A DNA stretch of 64,000 nucleotides, from positions 186,001 to 250,000 of the forward strand of contig JASCOD010000002.1 in the NCBI GenBank assembly GCA_029959615.1, in the 5' to 3' direction. Shown here in pieces: positions 1 through 9,104 of this stretch. A program made the translations under genes and the position numbers. The notes beneath the pieces were generated by a model. That model had not been told where the DNA came from, ran no database searches, and saw only the letters and a list, made by a program, of their open reading frames with translations. Source of the stretch: Flavobacteriaceae bacterium PS02338. Lineage in GTDB: Bacteria > Bacteroidota > Bacteroidia > Sphingobacteriales > Sphingobacteriaceae. Positions within the stretch are counted from its first letter, which is position 1. Every line of letters starts with the position of its first letter.

Positions 1-569
1 ATGATGCCCCTCATATTAGGGATTTTTGCTTCTGCAGTACCTTCAGCACAACTAGCAACGAATTTGCCACTTACACTTACTACTTCTTTACCACCTTCAA
101 TTTCACGTTCAATAGTTGCAGTAGAACCATCATAATCCAATTTTTTAATGATAGAAATAGATGGGATATCTAATAATTCGCCAACCATTGCCGCAACTTG
201 AGATCCATTGTAGTCAATTGATTCTCTACCACATAAGATGATGTCAAAATCGTTTGATTTAGCATATTCAGCAATTTGAGTAGCAACGAAATAAGCATCT
301 CTTGGAGCTCCATTAACCCTAACCGCATCATCGGCACCAATTGCTAATGCTTTTCTAATGGTTGGTTCTGTCGCAGCTTCACCAACATTAATTACAGTTA
401 CCGTTCCTTTTCCTCCTTCAGCAAGTTCAATGGCACGAGAAAGTGCAATTTCATCGTAAGGATTTACAATATATTGTACACCGGCCGTATTGAATTCGGT
501 ATTATCACCCGTAAAAGTTATTTTTGTCGTTGTGTCGGGAACGTTACTGATACAAACTAATATTTTCAT
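1..569 (-). CDS. etfB: Electron transfer flavoprotein subunit beta (partial, C-terminus outside window)
   Basis: Reading from the ATG at 567-569 gives a protein starting MKILVCISNVPDTTTKI with the EtfB pattern: a conserved stretch around VNPYDEIALSRAIELAEGGKG, GADDAVRV, and CGRESIDYNGSQVA (adenine-nucleotide-binding part). ETF beta pairs with the alpha subunit to carry electrons from acyl-CoA dehydrogenases to the quinone pool. About 189 residues of a roughly 245-residue protein are present; the rest, and probably etfA, lie beyond base 1. Family assignment is firm. Confidence 0.93.
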   Translation of the reverse strand, partial: MKILVCISNVPDTTTKITFTGDNTEFNTAGVQYIVNPYDEIALSRAIELAEGGKGTVTVINVGEAATEPTIRKALAIGADDAVRVNGAPRDAYFVATQIAEYAKSNDFDIILCGRESIDYNGSQVAAMVGELLDIPSISIIKKLDYDGSTATIEREIEGGKEVVSVSGKFVASCAEGTAEAKIPNMRGI

Positions 570-762
570 AATGATTTTTAGGTTAAAAAATTGTTATGCT
601 TGCATAATATATTTGCAATGATATATATTCTAATTCTATTTTCATAGAATTATTTAGAATTTATATAAATAAGTGTTTTATATCATTTAAAAATGAACAC
701 TTCGCAAGTTTATATGCGTTAAATAAATTACACAAACTTAATTAAAAAAGCAGGGATTTAAA

Positions 763-1098
763 ATGCAGAACCAGCGATTAGCCAAATTGTTTGAATTTTT
801 AGAAAGCGATCCAAATGACAGTTTTATACTGTATGCAATTGCAACAGAATATAATGTGCAAAATGACATAGAAAATGCTTTGAAATATTACCTTCAGCTT
901 ACAGAAAAGCATCCAGATTATGTAGGTACATATTATCATCTAGGTAAGTTATATGAGAAAATGGGGAAGAAAGATGAAGGGATAAAAATCTATCAAATAG
1001 GAATGCAGGCCGCTAGACAAAAACGTGATATGCACGCCTTATCTGAGCTACAAGGTGCTTATAACAGTGCTGCAGGTTTGGATTATGAAGATGATTAA
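763..1098 (+). CDS. Small tetratricopeptide-repeat protein
   Basis: A 111-residue protein that is mostly two TPR helix pairs (about residues 18-51 and 54-87; signature residues in ALKYYLQLTEKHPDYVG and TYYHLGKLYEKMGK). It has no signal peptide or membrane segment, so it is probably a cytoplasmic scaffold or adaptor; no partner is evident. It is divergent from etfB across a 193-bp AT-rich gap that holds a TAnnTTTG-like box at 608-615. The acidic tail (LDYEDD) is typical of small Bacteroidota TPR proteins. Function unknown. Confidence 0.85.
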   Translation: MQNQRLAKLFEFLESDPNDSFILYAIATEYNVQNDIENALKYYLQLTEKHPDYVGTYYHLGKLYEKMGKKDEGIKIYQIGMQAARQKRDMHALSELQGAYNSAAGLDYEDD

Positions 1099-1219
1099 TT
1101 ATTCAGGTATAAGGTATTAGGAGTTAGGCATCAGTTAATGAATGACCAATAATCAAATAAGATAGCTTTTAAATTGCTAATGCCCAAACTAGTGAACAAA
1201 TGAGCTAATGAACAGCTCG

Positions 1220-1250
1220 AATCGTAATTCGTAAATCTAAAATCGTAAAT
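1220..1250. repeat. Dispersed intergenic word repeat (copy 1)
   Basis: The first 29 bases of this segment recur exactly at 16125-16153. It is AT-rich with internal near-repeats (CGTAATTCGTAAAT, CTAAAATCGTAAAT). This copy ends four bases before the chrA start codon, so it forms the 5' untranslated region of that gene. Confidence 0.75.
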
Positions 1251-1254
1251 CCAA

Positions 1255-2454
1255 TTGGCTAAACGACAACTCTTCTTTATCAGAAATGTGATCTATTTCA
1301 CCTTCACCGCATTTGGTGGAGCACAGGCACATTTGTCGTTGTTGTTGCGCTATTTCGTTACCAACATCAATTTCGTTACTGAAGAAGAATTATTGGAATT
1401 GAATGCTTTAGCTCAGGTTTTACCGGGTCCGGCTTCTACACAAACCTTAGTTGGTATCGCTTATAAAGTTGGTGGTTTAAAACTAGCTATTCTTACTTTC
1501 TTAATATGGATTTTACCTTCTGCTGCGATCATGACTTTGGCTGCTATCTGGTATTCCTTGTTAGATCAAAAAGATAAGCTAGTTGAAGTATTAGAATATA
1601 TTCATCCAATTGCTTTGGGGATTGTTGCTTACGGAGCTTTTAAATTAGGGAAAAGAGTGCTTACAAATCAAGTTTCTATTTTTTTAGCAGTAGGAGCCCT
1701 GGTTGGTACTTTGGTTTTGAGAGAAGCATATGTGTTTCCTTTAGCCATATTAATAGGAGGAATGGTTTCGTCAGCTATTGGAACACCTACCGAAGAAACT
1801 GAATTGAGGGTTAGGTTATTTGCAAACATCAATCCTAAGAAATTAGGTTATTTTATTGGTGTTCTGTTGTTTATGGCTATGCTTGGTGCTTTAATTAATA
1901 GGACATCTCCTTTTAGTTTACCAATAAGGCTGTTTGAAAACTTTTACCGTAACGGGATATTTATTTTTGGTGGTGGACAGGTTTTGGTACCGATGATGTT
2001 CACTGAGTTTGTGCAGATGAAACATTATTTAAGCCAGACAGACTTTCTTTCAGGTTTTGCTTTTCAACAAATTTTACCTGGACCAACTTTTTCATTTACC
2101 AGCTATATTGGCGCACTAGGCATGAAATATGGAGGTTATGGCATTGGAGGGCAGATAACTGGAGGTTTATTGGCCGTTCTGGGAATTAATCTACCGGGAT
2201 TGATTTTGGTGCTTTTTATTGTTCCATTTTGGAATGATTTAAAAAAGATATCAAGAATTAAACACTCTTTATCTGGAATTAATGCGGTAAGTGTAGGCTT
2301 TATTATTGCTGCTTTTTTCATGCTGGTAACACCAGTTGGGTTAAACTGGTTGTTTTTAGGTATCGTTTTAGGTACGTTTTTATTGTTGAATTTCACGAAG
2401 ATTAGTCCGGCTTTAATTATTATTGCTGGCGTTATTTTAGGTTACATAGTTTAA
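1255..2454 (+). CDS. chrA: Chromate transporter, CHR family (ChrA-type)
   Basis: A 399-residue polytopic membrane protein made of two homologous CHR halves. Half one has the FGGAQAHLSLL and QVLPGPASTQT motifs near the N-terminus; half two has FGGGQVLVPMM and QQILPGPTFSFTSYIGA. The paired FGG...P and LPGP motifs are the family signature. Known members export chromate or act as anion antiporters; the real substrate here is inferred only. No in-frame ATG lies near the N-terminus, so the start is the TTG at 1255, directly after a dispersed repeat. The LOG-family gene begins 8 bp after the stop, so the two are probably cotranscribed. Confidence 0.9.
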   Translation: MAKRQLFFIRNVIYFTFTAFGGAQAHLSLLLRYFVTNINFVTEEELLELNALAQVLPGPASTQTLVGIAYKVGGLKLAILTFLIWILPSAAIMTLAAIWYSLLDQKDKLVEVLEYIHPIALGIVAYGAFKLGKRVLTNQVSIFLAVGALVGTLVLREAYVFPLAILIGGMVSSAIGTPTEETELRVRLFANINPKKLGYFIGVLLFMAMLGALINRTSPFSLPIRLFENFYRNGIFIFGGGQVLVPMMFTEFVQMKHYLSQTDFLSGFAFQQILPGPTFSFTSYIGALGMKYGGYGIGGQITGGLLAVLGINLPGLILVLFIVPFWNDLKKISRIKHSLSGINAVSVGFIIAAFFMLVTPVGLNWLFLGIVLGTFLLLNFTKISPALIIIAGVILGYIV

Positions 2455-2462
2455 ATTTTAAA

Positions 2463-3209
2463 ATGAATAAGTTTGTTAGGGAAGAAGTAAGTTTTTTAAA
2501 GGGAGCAAGAACAAGATGGCAAGAACTGAAATATGTTTTAGGCGTAATTTATCAGTTTTACAAAGGATTTAGAAAATTACATTTTGTAGGGCCATGTGTT
2601 ACTGTATTTGGATCTGCACGTTTTAGAGAAGACCATCCATATTATGAAATGGCTCGTAAGGTTTCCGCAGAAATATCAAAACTAGGCTTTGCAATTATGA
2701 CAGGTGGCGGTCCGGGAATTATGGAAGCTGGAAATAGAGGTGCAAAAGATGCGGGTGGCTTATCTGTAGGATGCAATATCGTTTTACCACATGAACAACA
2801 CGAAAATCCATACTTGGATACTTTTGTAAATATTGAGTATTTCTTTGTAAGGAAAGAGCTATTAAGAAAGTACTCTTATGCATTTGTGGTTTTACCTGGC
2901 GGATTTGGAACCCTCGACGAGTTCTTTGAAACATTGACATTAATTCAAACGGGTAAAGTAGAAAAATTCCCAATAGTGATAATGGGAAAAGAATTTCATC
3001 AGCATATTTACGAGCATGTACAATTAATGATGGAGCAAAAGACCATCAGTCCTGAAGATATGGATTTGCTGCTGTTTACTGATGATGTAACCGAAGTAGT
3101 TGCTCACATCAAAAAATATAAGGACGATGCTTCGATATTCAAAAACCAACCACCGAAGAAAGCTTGGTGGATTTTTGGAGAGGAAAAACCAGAAGCCAAA
3201 GCGAGTTAA
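2463..3209 (+). CDS. LOG-family Rossmann-fold protein (TIGR00730)
   Basis: A 248-residue protein with the two signatures of the LOG/lysine-decarboxylase-like family: GGGPGIMEAGNRGA (about residue 80) and PGGFGTLDEF (about residue 142). Characterised members are nucleoside-5'-monophosphate phosphoribohydrolases that release the base, often from cytokinin riboside monophosphates; many bacterial members have unclear physiological substrates. The C-terminal ~40 residues (KKAWWIFGEEKPEAKAS) are lysine- and tryptophan-rich. It lies 8 bp after chrA. The catalytic Arg/Glu context of the PGG motif is intact, so an active enzyme is likely. Confidence 0.85.
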   Translation: MNKFVREEVSFLKGARTRWQELKYVLGVIYQFYKGFRKLHFVGPCVTVFGSARFREDHPYYEMARKVSAEISKLGFAIMTGGGPGIMEAGNRGAKDAGGLSVGCNIVLPHEQHENPYLDTFVNIEYFFVRKELLRKYSYAFVVLPGGFGTLDEFFETLTLIQTGKVEKFPIVIMGKEFHQHIYEHVQLMMEQKTISPEDMDLLLFTDDVTEVVAHIKKYKDDASIFKNQPPKKAWWIFGEEKPEAKAS

Positions 3210-3212
3210 ATT

Positions 3213-3312
3213 CCCTCTGGCTACGCCATTTCTCCCAAGGAGAGAGGATAACGATTGCTTATAGAACTTTGTAATTCTCTCCCTTTGGGGAGGATGCTAA
3301 ACGGGTAGAGAG
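3213..3312. repeat. GAGAG/CTCTC inverted-repeat element (copy 1)
   Basis: Between the convergent LOG-family and dnaB genes there is a block rich in CCCTCT, CTCCCAAGGAGAG and CTCTCCCTTTGGGGAG inverted repeats. The same class recurs at 31614-31702 upstream of pbpC. Such elements are common between genes in Bacteroidota and could also serve as a bidirectional terminator here. Confidence 0.7.
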
Positions 3313-3316
3313 GGCT

Positions 3317-4876
3317 TTAAAACGGAGGATCATCATCCATCATGTCGTTCATACTGGAAGGTCTAATGATGATATTTCCGGGATTACCAAAGTTTTCCGA
3401 CGGCATCATGGCGCTATCGCTACCTGCTGAGAAGCTAGAAGGAGGCATGAAACTATCTTCCAAATCACCAAACTTCACATACTTACCGATAAATCTTAAT
3501 GGTACAATTCCTGTTTCACCGTGACGGTTTTTACCGATAATTACTTCACCAACACCAGCATTAGAACGGCCGCTTTCATCTTCCATGATACCATAATATT
3601 CTGGGCGATATAAGAAGAGTACCATATCGGCATCCTGCTCAATAGATCCAGATTCACGTAAATCGGATAGCATTGGCCTTTTTCCATTTTGTCCTGGTCT
3701 ACTTTCTACCGCACGACTTAACTGCGAAAGTGCTAAAACTGGTACTTCTAATTCCTTCGCTACAGATTTTAGCGCTCTCGAAATACTACCAATTTCTTGC
3801 TCACGGTTACCGCCACCTTCACCTTTACCATGCATTAGCTGCAAGTAATCGATGATGATCATTTGTATATCGTATTGTGATTTTAAACGACGACATTTCG
3901 CTCTAAATTCGAAAATATTTAGGGCAGGGGTATCATCAATTAACAAAGTAGCTTCAGAAAGTCTTCCGATTTTACTATGTAGTTGTTGCCATTCCCATTC
4001 TGCCAAATTACCTTTTCTAATTTTTTCTTGCTCAATTTCAGCCTCTCCAGAAATCAAACGATTTACCAACTGAACAGACGACATCTCTAAGGAGAATACT
4101 ACAGTTGGTTTATTAAAATCTACTGCGGCGTTACGTGCTGCTGTTAGTACAAAAGCCGTTTTACCCATCGCGGGACGAGCAGCAATGATTACTAAATCGG
4201 ATTTTTGCCATCCACCAGTAATGCGGTCTAAATCAGTAAAGCCAGAAGGAACACCGGTTAAACCATCAGTTTTTGTTCTTAATTCTTCTAAAGAAGCCAA
4301 AGACTGCTTGATAATGTCGTCCATCTTTTGTGTATCTCTACGCAAATTATTTTGGGCAATATCAAACAAGTTTTTCTCGGCCATATCTAAAAGGTCGAAA
4401 ATATCGGTCGTGTCTTCGTAAGCATTTTTAATGATTTCCGTAGAAATTCTGATCAGCTCACGTTGGATGTATTTCTGAGAAATGATACGGGCGTGGTATT
4501 CGATATTAGCTGCAGATGATACCCTGTTAGTCAAATAAGTAACAAAGTAGGCACCACCAATCATTTCTAAATTACCGTTGGTCCGTAACTCTGTAGTAAC
4601 TGTTAAAATATCTACAGGCTTAGATTTTTCAAATAATTGTTGAATTGCTTCGAAAATTCTTTTATGTCTTTCGTCGTAAAAAAGCTCCGGTTTAAGTACA
4701 TCGATAACAGCAGAAAGTGCGTCTTTCTCCAACATTAGAGCTCCCAAAACAGCTTCTTCCAAATCCGTAGCTTGCGGTTGTATTTTATCTACAGTACTAA
4801 TGGTATTGGCTAGTCTATTTTTACGGGCAGATACAGAAAATTTACCTTGTCCTCTTTGTTCGTTATCGGTACTCAT
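3317..4876 (-). CDS. dnaB: Replicative DNA helicase DnaB
   Basis: A 519-residue hexameric helicase of the chromosome replication fork. The N-terminal primase-interacting domain covers about residues 30-150 (DLEEAVLGALMLEKDALS). The RecA-type C-terminal domain carries Walker A (ARPAMGKTAF), the B motif IIIDYLQLM, LSQLSRAVE and a KNRHGETG arginine-finger region near the end. Length is normal and no intein interrupts the P-loop. A consensus TAnnTTTG box on the minus strand at 4881-4888 leaves only four bases before the ATG, so the transcript may be leaderless. It is convergent with the LOG-family gene. Confidence 0.97.
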   Translation of the reverse strand: MSTDNEQRGQGKFSVSARKNRLANTISTVDKIQPQATDLEEAVLGALMLEKDALSAVIDVLKPELFYDERHKRIFEAIQQLFEKSKPVDILTVTTELRTNGNLEMIGGAYFVTYLTNRVSSAANIEYHARIISQKYIQRELIRISTEIIKNAYEDTTDIFDLLDMAEKNLFDIAQNNLRRDTQKMDDIIKQSLASLEELRTKTDGLTGVPSGFTDLDRITGGWQKSDLVIIAARPAMGKTAFVLTAARNAAVDFNKPTVVFSLEMSSVQLVNRLISGEAEIEQEKIRKGNLAEWEWQQLHSKIGRLSEATLLIDDTPALNIFEFRAKCRRLKSQYDIQMIIIDYLQLMHGKGEGGGNREQEIGSISRALKSVAKELEVPVLALSQLSRAVESRPGQNGKRPMLSDLRESGSIEQDADMVLFLYRPEYYGIMEDESGRSNAGVGEVIIGKNRHGETGIVPLRFIGKYVKFGDLEDSFMPPSSFSAGSDSAMMPSENFGNPGNIIIRPSSMNDMMDDDPPF

Positions 4877-4880
4877 GAAG

Positions 4881-4888
4881 CAAAAGTA
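4881..4888 (-). promoter_or_regulatory. Bacteroidota -7 box for dnaB
   Basis: Minus strand reads TACTTTTG, matching TAnnTTTG. It ends four bases from the dnaB ATG. Confidence 0.6.
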
Positions 4889-5119
4889 ACTAAAAAAGGA
4901 GGGTTTTGTTTGAATAAGTTCTTACCACTTTGTCAACAACTTGAATGTTAATCTAATGTGTTTTTTTACTATATTATAAGCTAAGTTTTAGTTGTAAACA
5001 ATTTAATGTGGATAATATACAGGAGATTGTTCTGTGGTTTGAAAATTAAAAAGTTAGCATATTGAGTGGTATTCAATAGTCGAAAATCAATCCATTCATT
5101 CAATACCAATTGAAATGGT

Positions 5120-5127
5120 TACTTTTG
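5120..5127 (+). promoter_or_regulatory. Bacteroidota -7 box for rlmB
   Basis: TACTTTTG matches TAnnTTTG, 16 bp before the ATG at 5144. The preceding gap from dnaB (4889-5119) is AT-rich and holds an imperfect inverted repeat (GGTATTCAAT near 5069, ATTCAATACC near 5097) but no gene. Confidence 0.55.
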
Positions 5128-5143
5128 CGAATTATTATTAGAT

Positions 5144-5914
5144 ATGGAAAATAGAAGACCACAACATAGGGAACGTGTAAAAGAAAATAACGAATTTGTA
5201 TTTGGTATTAGGGCTGTAATTGAAGCAATAAAAGCCGCTAGAGATATTGAAACTATCTATGTACAAAGAGGTTTGTCAGGAGAGCTTTTTCTAGAATTGA
5301 AAGCTTTATTGGCTGGTTCCTTAATTCCAATGAGTGTAGTTCCTATTGAGAAACTAAACAGAATGACGCAGAAGAATCACCAGGGCGTTATTGCTGTAAT
5401 TTCTCCAATTACCTATCAGAATATTGAAGACATTGTACCAGCTATTTACGAAAAAGGGGAGACACCTTTGATTCTAATTTTGGATAGTGTGACTGATGTT
5501 CGTAACATGGGAGCTATTGCTCGTACAGCCGCTTGTGTTGGTGTACATGCTATTGTTGTTCCGTTAAAAAATGCAGCTCAAATTAATGCGGATGCGATTA
5601 AAACATCAGCTGGAGCGTTGTTTTCTATTCCAGTTTGTAGGCACGCCAATCTTCACAAAACTTGCCTATTTTTACAAGACAGCGGTTTGCAAATAGTAGC
5701 TTGTACGGAAAAAACCAACGATTTTATTTACGCTCCAGACTATACAATGCCTACAGCCATTGTGATGGGTTCAGAAGATGAAGGGATTTCTAACGAGCTA
5801 TTAAGGGTTGCTAATCATTTGGCAAAAATTCCAATGGCTGGAAAAATAGAATCTTTAAATGTGTCTGTTGCTGCAGGTGTTATTTTGTACGAAGCGGTTA
5901 GGCAAAGAACTTAA
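5144..5914 (+). CDS. rlmB: 23S rRNA (guanosine-2'-O-)-methyltransferase RlmB (TrmH/SpoU family)
   Basis: A 256-residue SPOUT methyltransferase. An N-terminal L7Ae-like substrate-binding domain (GIRAVIEAI, RMTQKNHQGVIAV) is followed by the knotted SAM domain with motif 1 (DVRNMGAIARTAACVG), motif 2 (IVMGSEDEGISNELL) and motif 3 (SLNVSVAAGVILYEAVRQ). RlmB methylates the 2'-OH of a peptidyl-transferase-centre guanosine in 23S rRNA using SAM; the exact target here is inferred from family. It is followed after 13 bp by a lipoprotein gene on the same strand. A second TrmH-like gene lies at 61112-61642. Confidence 0.9.
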   Translation: MENRRPQHRERVKENNEFVFGIRAVIEAIKAARDIETIYVQRGLSGELFLELKALLAGSLIPMSVVPIEKLNRMTQKNHQGVIAVISPITYQNIEDIVPAIYEKGETPLILILDSVTDVRNMGAIARTAACVGVHAIVVPLKNAAQINADAIKTSAGALFSIPVCRHANLHKTCLFLQDSGLQIVACTEKTNDFIYAPDYTMPTAIVMGSEDEGISNELLRVANHLAKIPMAGKIESLNVSVAAGVILYEAVRQRT

Positions 5915-5927
5915 AAAACCTTAACTC

Positions 5928-6926
5928 ATGAAATTAGCACTCTATAAATTTGTTATCCTACTAATCACAAGTTTACTATGTTCTTGTGCAACAATTTTTA
6001 ACTCAAATTATACAGATGTAACCCTTGTTGGTGATAAATCTACAAGGTTCGTAGTCGCAAAAGATACTTCTCGAACTAATGTTGGAGATTTCTCCGTAGA
6101 AAGAAATAAAAAGCCATTGTTAGTTAGTGTTTTGAAAAATGATACTCTTTTAAAAAGTACACATATATATTCAAGCACTTCTAAAACATTCTATTTGAAT
6201 TTTTTGGTGATGTACGGTTTGGTAGGTTGCTTTATCGACTATAACAAGCCGAAGATGTTTTCCTATCCAAAGTATCAATTTTTTGATTCAGACAAGCTGA
6301 GGTTTGTGTACCAGAGACCAGATAGTTTTGAACTTCCAGAGAAGAATAAGGTGTTGTTTAAGTTCGCCCCACTCAACATGGTCACAAACTTTACAAATCC
6401 GTCAATTATGATGGGAGCGGAAATAAAGAATAACTCATCTTTCAGTACTAATTTTTATCTTGGTTACGGCTTTGCTGCACTTTATCACGACGGAGATAAC
6501 TATCAAAATTTTCGCTTTTCAATTGAGCAAAGAAAATACTTAAGAAATATCGTTTTTAATGGCACTTACATTGGCTTTGAAGTAGATTATTTCAAGACCC
6601 AATACACCAATGTTTTGAGTTACACGCTAGATAACGACCCAGATAAAGATTATTATGATAGAGAATATATAGAGGGAACATTTCATTTTGACAAAAGGGT
6701 AATCAATTATTCAGGAAAGTTAGGCTATCAATTCAAAAAAGATAAAATATATTTTGATTTGATTTCTGGCTTCGGAATAAGGTTTAAGAAAACAGTGCTG
6801 AATAACGATCCTAAATATAGAGTTAACTTTATGCGCTCACGTCATCCTAATATTTCCGATTATACAAATGAAATAGGAAATACTTCGGGTGCAAATTTGG
6901 TTCTGGGTATTAGGGTAGGTTTCTAG
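5928..6926 (+). CDS. Hypothetical lipoprotein with predicted outer-membrane barrel-like domain
   Basis: A 332-residue protein with a lipoprotein signal (hydrophobic stretch ending LLCSC, Cys at about residue 20, then ATIFNSNYTDVTL). The C-terminal half alternates short amphipathic strands ending in aromatic residues (SFSTNFYLGYGFAALYH, FDLISGFGIRF) and closes with LVLGIRVGF, consistent with an outer-membrane beta structure. The residues after Cys lack the acidic/lysine export pattern of the surface lipoproteins at 48.7-58 kb. It is 13 bp after rlmB. No named family recognised; function unknown. Confidence 0.75.
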   Translation: MKLALYKFVILLITSLLCSCATIFNSNYTDVTLVGDKSTRFVVAKDTSRTNVGDFSVERNKKPLLVSVLKNDTLLKSTHIYSSTSKTFYLNFLVMYGLVGCFIDYNKPKMFSYPKYQFFDSDKLRFVYQRPDSFELPEKNKVLFKFAPLNMVTNFTNPSIMMGAEIKNNSSFSTNFYLGYGFAALYHDGDNYQNFRFSIEQRKYLRNIVFNGTYIGFEVDYFKTQYTNVLSYTLDNDPDKDYYDREYIEGTFHFDKRVINYSGKLGYQFKKDKIYFDLISGFGIRFKKTVLNNDPKYRVNFMRSRHPNISDYTNEIGNTSGANLVLGIRVGF

Positions 6927-6938
6927 TCTTAGAAAAAA

Positions 6939-8030
6939 TTAAATAAACTTTCCCCCAAATTTAGCTTTAACATCTGCCACGATATTTTTCACATTCTGCT
7001 CTTCGGCACGTTTGCAAATTAAAAGTGTGTTGTTAGATTCAACTACAATATAGTCGTGCATTCCCTGTAGAATTACCAATTTCTCTTTTGGTACATTAAC
7101 CATACAGTTGGAAGAATCGTACATCATCACTTGCTCTGAAGGAATTACGGCATTGCCAACATAATCCTTTTCTGCCATTTCGTAGATAGATGCCCATGTC
7201 CCTAAGTCAGACCAACCAAAATCAGAAGGTAAGACATACACATTGTTGGCCTTTTCCATGATACCGAAATCAATAGAAATATTGGTGCACAACTGGTATG
7301 CATTTGCAATAAACTCTTTTTCGCTTGACGTATTGAAGGTAGTTTTTCCACTTGCGAAAATTTCATGCATATCAGGTAAATGCCTTTGTAAAGCTTTATT
7401 TATAGCATTCGCCGACCAAATGAAAATTCCGGCATTCCATAGAAAGTCGCCGCTTTGTAGAAAAGATTTTGCCAGTTCTAGATTAGGTTTTTCTGTGAAA
7501 ATTTTAACCTTGTTAATCTCATTATGGTTTTCTAGAGTATCATCGTTAAACTGAATGTAGCCATAACCAGTGTCAGGTCTATTAGGTTTAATACCTAAAG
7601 TAATTAAACAATCAGATTCAGAAGCAGCATTCATTGACTGGTCTATGGCATCAATAAAAGCACTCAAGTTACTGATCGTATGATCTGAAGGAGCAACAAC
7701 AATAACTGCATCTGGATTTATTTCTGCTATTTTAGCAGCTCCATAAGCGATACAGGGCGCAGTATTTCTCATTAAGGGTTCTGCCAAAATTTGATTTTCA
7801 CCAAGGCTTGGAAGCTGTTCCTTAATTAGCTCTGTATAGCTTTCATTGGTAACAATGAAAATATTTTCAGGAAGGCAGATGTTCAAAAAACGCTCGTAGG
7901 TACTTTGAATAAGTGTTTTTCCTACACCAAAAAAATCGATAAACTGCTTAGGAAATTCTGTTCTGCTTACTGGCCAAAAGCGGCTACCAACGCCGCCAGC
8001 CATAATCAATGCGTATCTGTTTTTGTTCAT
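6939..8030 (-). CDS. manC: Mannose-1-phosphate guanylyltransferase
   Basis: A 363-residue GT-A-type nucleotidyltransferase making GDP-mannose from mannose-1-phosphate and GTP. The N-terminal signature MAGGVGSRFWPVSRTEFPKQF (shown here by its parts GGVGSRFWP and FPKQF) and VVAPSDHTI, LWNAGIFIW and SDLGTW are diagnostic. Length fits the single-domain enzyme without the phosphomannose isomerase fusion. The start ATG is preceded by a consensus -7 box at 8039-8046. It lies 21 bp downstream of kdsD on the same strand, pointing to shared use in surface polysaccharide precursor supply. Confidence 0.93.
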   Translation of the reverse strand: MNKNRYALIMAGGVGSRFWPVSRTEFPKQFIDFFGVGKTLIQSTYERFLNICLPENIFIVTNESYTELIKEQLPSLGENQILAEPLMRNTAPCIAYGAAKIAEINPDAVIVVAPSDHTISNLSAFIDAIDQSMNAASESDCLITLGIKPNRPDTGYGYIQFNDDTLENHNEINKVKIFTEKPNLELAKSFLQSGDFLWNAGIFIWSANAINKALQRHLPDMHEIFASGKTTFNTSSEKEFIANAYQLCTNISIDFGIMEKANNVYVLPSDFGWSDLGTWASIYEMAEKDYVGNAVIPSEQVMMYDSSNCMVNVPKEKLVILQGMHDYIVVESNNTLLICKRAEEQNVKNIVADVKAKFGGKFI

Positions 8031-8038
8031 TCTAAGAG

Positions 8039-8046
8039 CAAATATA
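8039..8046 (-). promoter_or_regulatory. Bacteroidota -7 box for manC
   Basis: Minus strand TATATTTG matches TAnnTTTG. It sits in the 21-bp gap between kdsD and manC, 8 bp before the manC ATG, so manC can be transcribed independently of kdsD. Confidence 0.55.
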
Positions 8047-8051
8047 TACTT

Positions 8052-9017
8052 TTATACAATACCTTCTTGTAAAAGATCATGTAAGTGTACCAAACCAAAA
8101 TATTGGTTATCCTTAGTTACCAAAATTTGTGTAATGTTATTGTTTTTAATGACTTCTAGTGCTAATAATGCTAGTTCATCTGAATCTATCTTTTTAGGAT
8201 TGGTGCTCATTAGATCGCTAGCTTTGATATTCTCTAAATTTGTATGTTTTTCTAACATTCTCCTGATATCTCCATCTGTTATCATACCCAAAATCTCATC
8301 ACCATTTGTAACAACAACAGCACCTAAACGGTTTTTGCTAATTTCTATAATAATATCCTTTACGGGTGCATTTGGAGAAATAACTGGTTTTTGGTTCTTT
8401 GCAGCCAAATCGCCGGCTTTTAAGTAGAGCCTTTTGCCTAGTGAACCGCCAGGATGATATTTCGCGAAATCACTAGATTGAAATTTTCTTGCTTGCAATA
8501 GGCAGATGGCCAAAGCATCGCCCATGGCTAATTGAGCGGTAGTACTAGTTGTAGGTGCTAGGTTGTGTGGACAGGCTTCTTTTTCCACACTGGTATTTAA
8601 AATTAAATCTGCTTGCTTAGCTAGATCCGATTCTATGTTGCCTAGCATTGCTACCAATTTATTACCTGATAACTTTAAAAGTGGTGCAAGAAGTTTGATT
8701 TCTGGAGTATTACCACTTTTTGAAAGGCAAAGCACCACATCATCTTTCTGAATCATTCCCAAATCTCCATGCACTGCATCAGCCGCATGCATAAAAATAG
8801 CAGGTGTTCCCGTAGAGTTAAAGGTGGCTACAATTTTTTGCGCAATGATTGCACTTTTACCAATTCCTGTTACAATAACTCTTCCTTTGCTATGTAGGAT
8901 AGCATTTACCGCTTCAATAAAATCGTCATTGATGTAGTCAATGAGCTTTAAGATTGCTTCAGATTCTAGCTTCAAAGTTGATGTAGCCGAATCAATTATA
9001 GATTTTTTACTTTCCAA
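8052..9017 (-). CDS. kdsD: Arabinose-5-phosphate isomerase (KpsF/GutQ/KdsD family)
   Basis: A 321-residue enzyme interconverting ribulose-5-phosphate and arabinose-5-phosphate, the first committed step to KDO. A SIS sugar-isomerase domain (VTGIGKSAIIAQKIVATFNSTG, LCLSKSGNTPEI) is followed by two CBS domains (about residues 205-321; LGMITDGDIRR, FGLVHLHDLL). The SIS serines and GHG-like HGDLGMI segment are present. The first codon is TTG (minus strand, 9015-9017), with no ATG near the conserved N-terminus. kdsA, two steps later in the pathway, lies 2.4 kb away beyond recQ. Confidence 0.93.
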   Translation of the reverse strand: MESKKSIIDSATSTLKLESEAILKLIDYINDDFIEAVNAILHSKGRVIVTGIGKSAIIAQKIVATFNSTGTPAIFMHAADAVHGDLGMIQKDDVVLCLSKSGNTPEIKLLAPLLKLSGNKLVAMLGNIESDLAKQADLILNTSVEKEACPHNLAPTTSTTAQLAMGDALAICLLQARKFQSSDFAKYHPGGSLGKRLYLKAGDLAAKNQKPVISPNAPVKDIIIEISKNRLGAVVVTNGDEILGMITDGDIRRMLEKHTNLENIKASDLMSTNPKKIDSDELALLALEVIKNNNITQILVTKDNQYFGLVHLHDLLQEGIV

Positions 9018-9104
9018 AGAGAATTTATTAGTAAATTAATACTTTAATTACTGCAAAATTATGTTATTTTGAAGAATAATAGCACACAATATTCAGCACA
9101 GGAA

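Noticed and set aside
9069..9104. TTG start of RecQ at 9069
   Set aside because: The following ATG at 9105 matches typical RecQ N-termini; the extra 12 codons show no conservation signal.
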